In this document: positions 7,077 through 8,464 of the stretch, piece after piece
Numbering within the stretch: the first letter of the stretch is position 1
Layout of the letters: every line of letters starts with the position of its first letter
NCBI GenBank assembly: GCA_903930085.1
Contig: CAIYXD010000197.1
Span: 1 to 8,464, forward strand
DNA: 8,464 bases
Reading direction: 5' to 3'
Source: an uncultured Flavobacteriia bacterium
Lineage (GTDB): Bacteria > Bacteroidota > Bacteroidia > Flavobacteriales_D > Crocinitomicaceae
Translations under genes and position numbers: made by a program
The notes under the pieces: model-generated
What the model was told of the DNA's origin: nothing
Seen by the model: only the letters and a program-made list of their open reading frames with translations
Databases searched by the model: none

Positions 7077-7130
7077 AAAAGTCTAAAAAAAATGTTAATA
7101 ACCGTATATCCTATTGATTAGTAGACTTTT
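7077..7130. repeat. Perfect 9-bp inverted repeat upstream of clpB
   Basis: AAAAGTCTA at 7077-7085 is exactly complementary to TAGACTTTT at 7122-7130, with 36 bp between. The pairing does not extend at either end. The right arm lies between the TTG and TAnnTTTG elements of the candidate clpB promoter, so a regulator bound to both arms could affect it. An RNA stem with a long loop is the alternative. The spacing is large, and AT-rich DNA makes chance matches fairly likely. Confidence 0.35.
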
Positions 7131-7147
7131 CGTCACAATTAAATTTG
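7114..7147 (+). promoter_or_regulatory. Candidate clpB promoter
   Basis: TTG at 7114-7116 is followed after 23 bp by TAAATTTG at 7140-7147, an exact match to the Bacteroidota -7 consensus TAnnTTTG. The spacing is at the long end of the accepted range. Transcription would start near 7152 and leave a leader of about 110 nt, so a second, closer promoter is possible. Motif evidence only. Confidence 0.4.
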
Positions 7148-7264
7148 TTAACATGTCATTTTTTCCGAAATTAGGAGTAATAGAATTTTGGCTTTGATTT
7201 TGACAAACTAGAAACGCAAAAAAACAACTAAAATCAATTGTAAAGAAACATTAAAAAGAAAAAA

Positions 7265-8464
7265 ATGGACTTTCAGAAATTCACCATCAAAGCACAAGAA
7301 GCGCTGCAAGAAGCGCAAGAAATCGCAGAGAAAAATGGCAATCAATCAATTGAAACAGGACATCTACTCAAAGCAATACTTCTCAAAGATAAAGACGTTA
7401 CCCCTTACCTGTTTGGGAAATTAGCGGTTAAACAAACAATACTTGAGATGGCATTAGACCGGATTTTGGAAACGTATTCAAAAGTTGAAGGTGGACAGGT
7501 TTATCTCTCTCAAAACACCAATCGTGTTCTCAATAATGCTTTAAATGAGTTAAGTAAATTTGGCGACGACTACGTATCAATTGAATTGATGTTGTATGTA
7601 TTAGTTGATTCTTCCGATTCCACTGGCACTTTATTAAAAGACAATAAAATCACAAAGACAGCACTAAAACAAGCAATTATGGATTTACGACAAGGCGAAA
7701 AGGTAACCTCAAATAGTCAGGAAAACACGTATCAATCGTTAGAGAAGTATGCGAAAAACTTAAACGAATTAGCAAAATCCGGTAAATTAGATCCTGTAAT
7801 TGGAAGAGACGATGAGATTCGCAGAGTGCTCCAGATTTTAACCCGAAGAACAAAAAACAATCCGATATTGATTGGAGAACCTGGCGTAGGGAAAACTGCA
7901 ATTGCAGAAGGAATTGCCCATCGAATTGTGGATGGCGATGTTCCCGAAAACCTAAAATCAAAAGTTGTATTTTCATTGGATATGGGCGCTTTAATTGCCG
8001 GAGCAAAATATAAAGGTGAATTTGAAGAACGTTTAAAAGCGGTAATAAAAGAAGTAATACATGCCGAAGGAGAAATTATTTTATTTATCGATGAAATCCA
8101 CACCCTTGTTGGCGCTGGTGGCGGTGAAGGAGCAATGGATGCCGCAAATATATTAAAACCAGCACTTGCACGTGGCGAACTTAGAGCAGTTGGAGCAACA
8201 ACATTGAACGAATACCAAAAATACTTTGAAAAAGACAAAGCGTTAGTGCGCCGTTTTCAAACCGTTTTAGTGGATGAACCAAGCAATGAAGATGCTATTT
8301 CAATTTTGCGGGGAATTAAAGAAAAGTACGAAAACCATCATAAAGTATTGATTAAAGATGCTGCGATTATTTCAGCTGTGGAACTTTCCCAACGGTACAT
8401 TACCGACAGACAATTACCAGACAAAGCAATTGATTTGATTGATGAAGCGGCTTCGAAGGTAAGA
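7265..8464 (+). CDS. clpB: ClpB protein disaggregase (Hsp100 AAA+ ATPase), N-terminal 400 residues, cut by window edge
   Basis: ClpB works with DnaK to pull proteins out of aggregates after heat or other stress, in the cytoplasm, as a ring hexamer. The window carries 400 codons of a protein normally near 860 residues. The N-terminal substrate-binding domain spans about 1-145 (start MDFQKFTIKAQEALQEAQEI). The first AAA+ module follows: DPVIGRDDEIRRVLQILTRR (176-195), Walker A GEPGVGKT (204-211), pore loop KYKGEFEER with Y249 (248-256), Walker B IILFIDE (271-277), sensor region ATTLNEY (311-317), and the arginine-finger pair R329/R330 in LVRRFQ. YITDRQLPDKAIDLIDEA (378-395) is the end of this module. 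ClpB rather than ClpC is indicated by the IHTLVGAGGGEGAMDAANIL stretch and the overall match, though the middle coiled-coil that would settle it is outside the window. The start follows an A-rich leader. Confidence 0.96.
   Translation, partial: MDFQKFTIKAQEALQEAQEIAEKNGNQSIETGHLLKAILLKDKDVTPYLFGKLAVKQTILEMALDRILETYSKVEGGQVYLSQNTNRVLNNALNELSKFGDDYVSIELMLYVLVDSSDSTGTLLKDNKITKTALKQAIMDLRQGEKVTSNSQENTYQSLEKYAKNLNELAKSGKLDPVIGRDDEIRRVLQILTRRTKNNPILIGEPGVGKTAIAEGIAHRIVDGDVPENLKSKVVFSLDMGALIAGAKYKGEFEERLKAVIKEVIHAEGEIILFIDEIHTLVGAGGGEGAMDAANILKPALARGELRAVGATTLNEYQKYFEKDKALVRRFQTVLVDEPSNEDAISILRGIKEKYENHHKVLIKDAAIISAVELSQRYITDRQLPDKAIDLIDEAASKVR

Larger units (their letters stand above)
7012..7264. 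other. Divergent intergenic region between the glucosaminidase gene and clpB
   Basis: No credible gene lies here. The region holds a 9-bp inverted repeat (7077-7085 with 7122-7130) and a TAnnTTTG promoter match pointing to clpB. The last 30 bases before clpB are A-rich with no Shine-Dalgarno sequence, as is usual in this phylum. For the minus-strand gene, only a weak -7-like TAACTTTC (7064-7057) without a spaced TTG was seen. No CIRCE-type heat-shock repeat (TTAGCACTC, N9, GAGTGCTAA) is present. Confidence 0.6.

Noticed and set aside
7153..7197. 14-codon upstream open frame in the clpB leader
   Set aside because: Very short, with no ribosome-binding context or recognisable leader-peptide feature, and such frames are common by chance.
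7732..8238. 168-codon open frame on the minus strand
   Set aside because: It lies entirely opposite clpB, whose motifs are intact in the plus-strand frame; its protein is low-complexity Ser/Pro/Phe with no domain. The 109-codon frame at 7677-8006 is rejected for the same reason.

Overview
The window looks like ordinary chromosomal core sequence from a member of the Bacteroidota, most likely Flavobacteriales and possibly near Crocinitomicaceae/Fluviicola. That placement is inferred from gene content and style. The DNA is AT-rich, start codons are preceded by A-rich stretches rather than Shine-Dalgarno sequences, and several intergenic regions hold matches to the Bacteroidota promoter (TTG, 17-23 bp, TAnnTTTG). 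The set of type-3 ProS, an OMPP1/FadL-like barrel and a glucosaminidase-LysM protein also fits. No mobile element, CRISPR array, rRNA or tRNA was seen.

Layout. 1-1850 (minus strand) is a two-gene unit: proS (prolyl-tRNA synthetase), then 2 bp later a hypothetical protein cut by the left edge. 1851-1932 is a short divergent intergenic region. 1933-4308 (plus strand) is a second unit: a Tyr/Phe- and Asn/Arg/Pro-rich lipoprotein, then 9 bp later an outer-membrane beta-barrel of the OMPP1/FadL type. These converge, with 13 bp between stop codons, on a minus-strand cytoplasmic helical-repeat protein of unknown function (4322-5848). 5849-6099 has no gene but holds that gene's probable promoter, a G-rich direct-repeat block around a GC-rich core, and a clear intrinsic terminator for the next minus-strand gene. 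6100-7011 (minus strand) encodes a secreted GH73-type glucosaminidase with LysM domains. 7012-7264 is a divergent regulatory region with a 9-bp inverted repeat and a perfect TAnnTTTG element. 7265 to the right edge is the first 400 codons of clpB.

The genes cover translation (proS), the cell envelope (lipoprotein plus barrel), peptidoglycan turnover (glucosaminidase) and protein disaggregation (clpB). They do not form one pathway. I found no convincing new biological system. The points most worth a second look are the low-complexity lipoprotein/barrel pair, the reduced cysteine set in the ProS C-terminal domain, the repeat block at 5904-5990, the inverted repeat upstream of clpB, and the two uncharacterised proteins.
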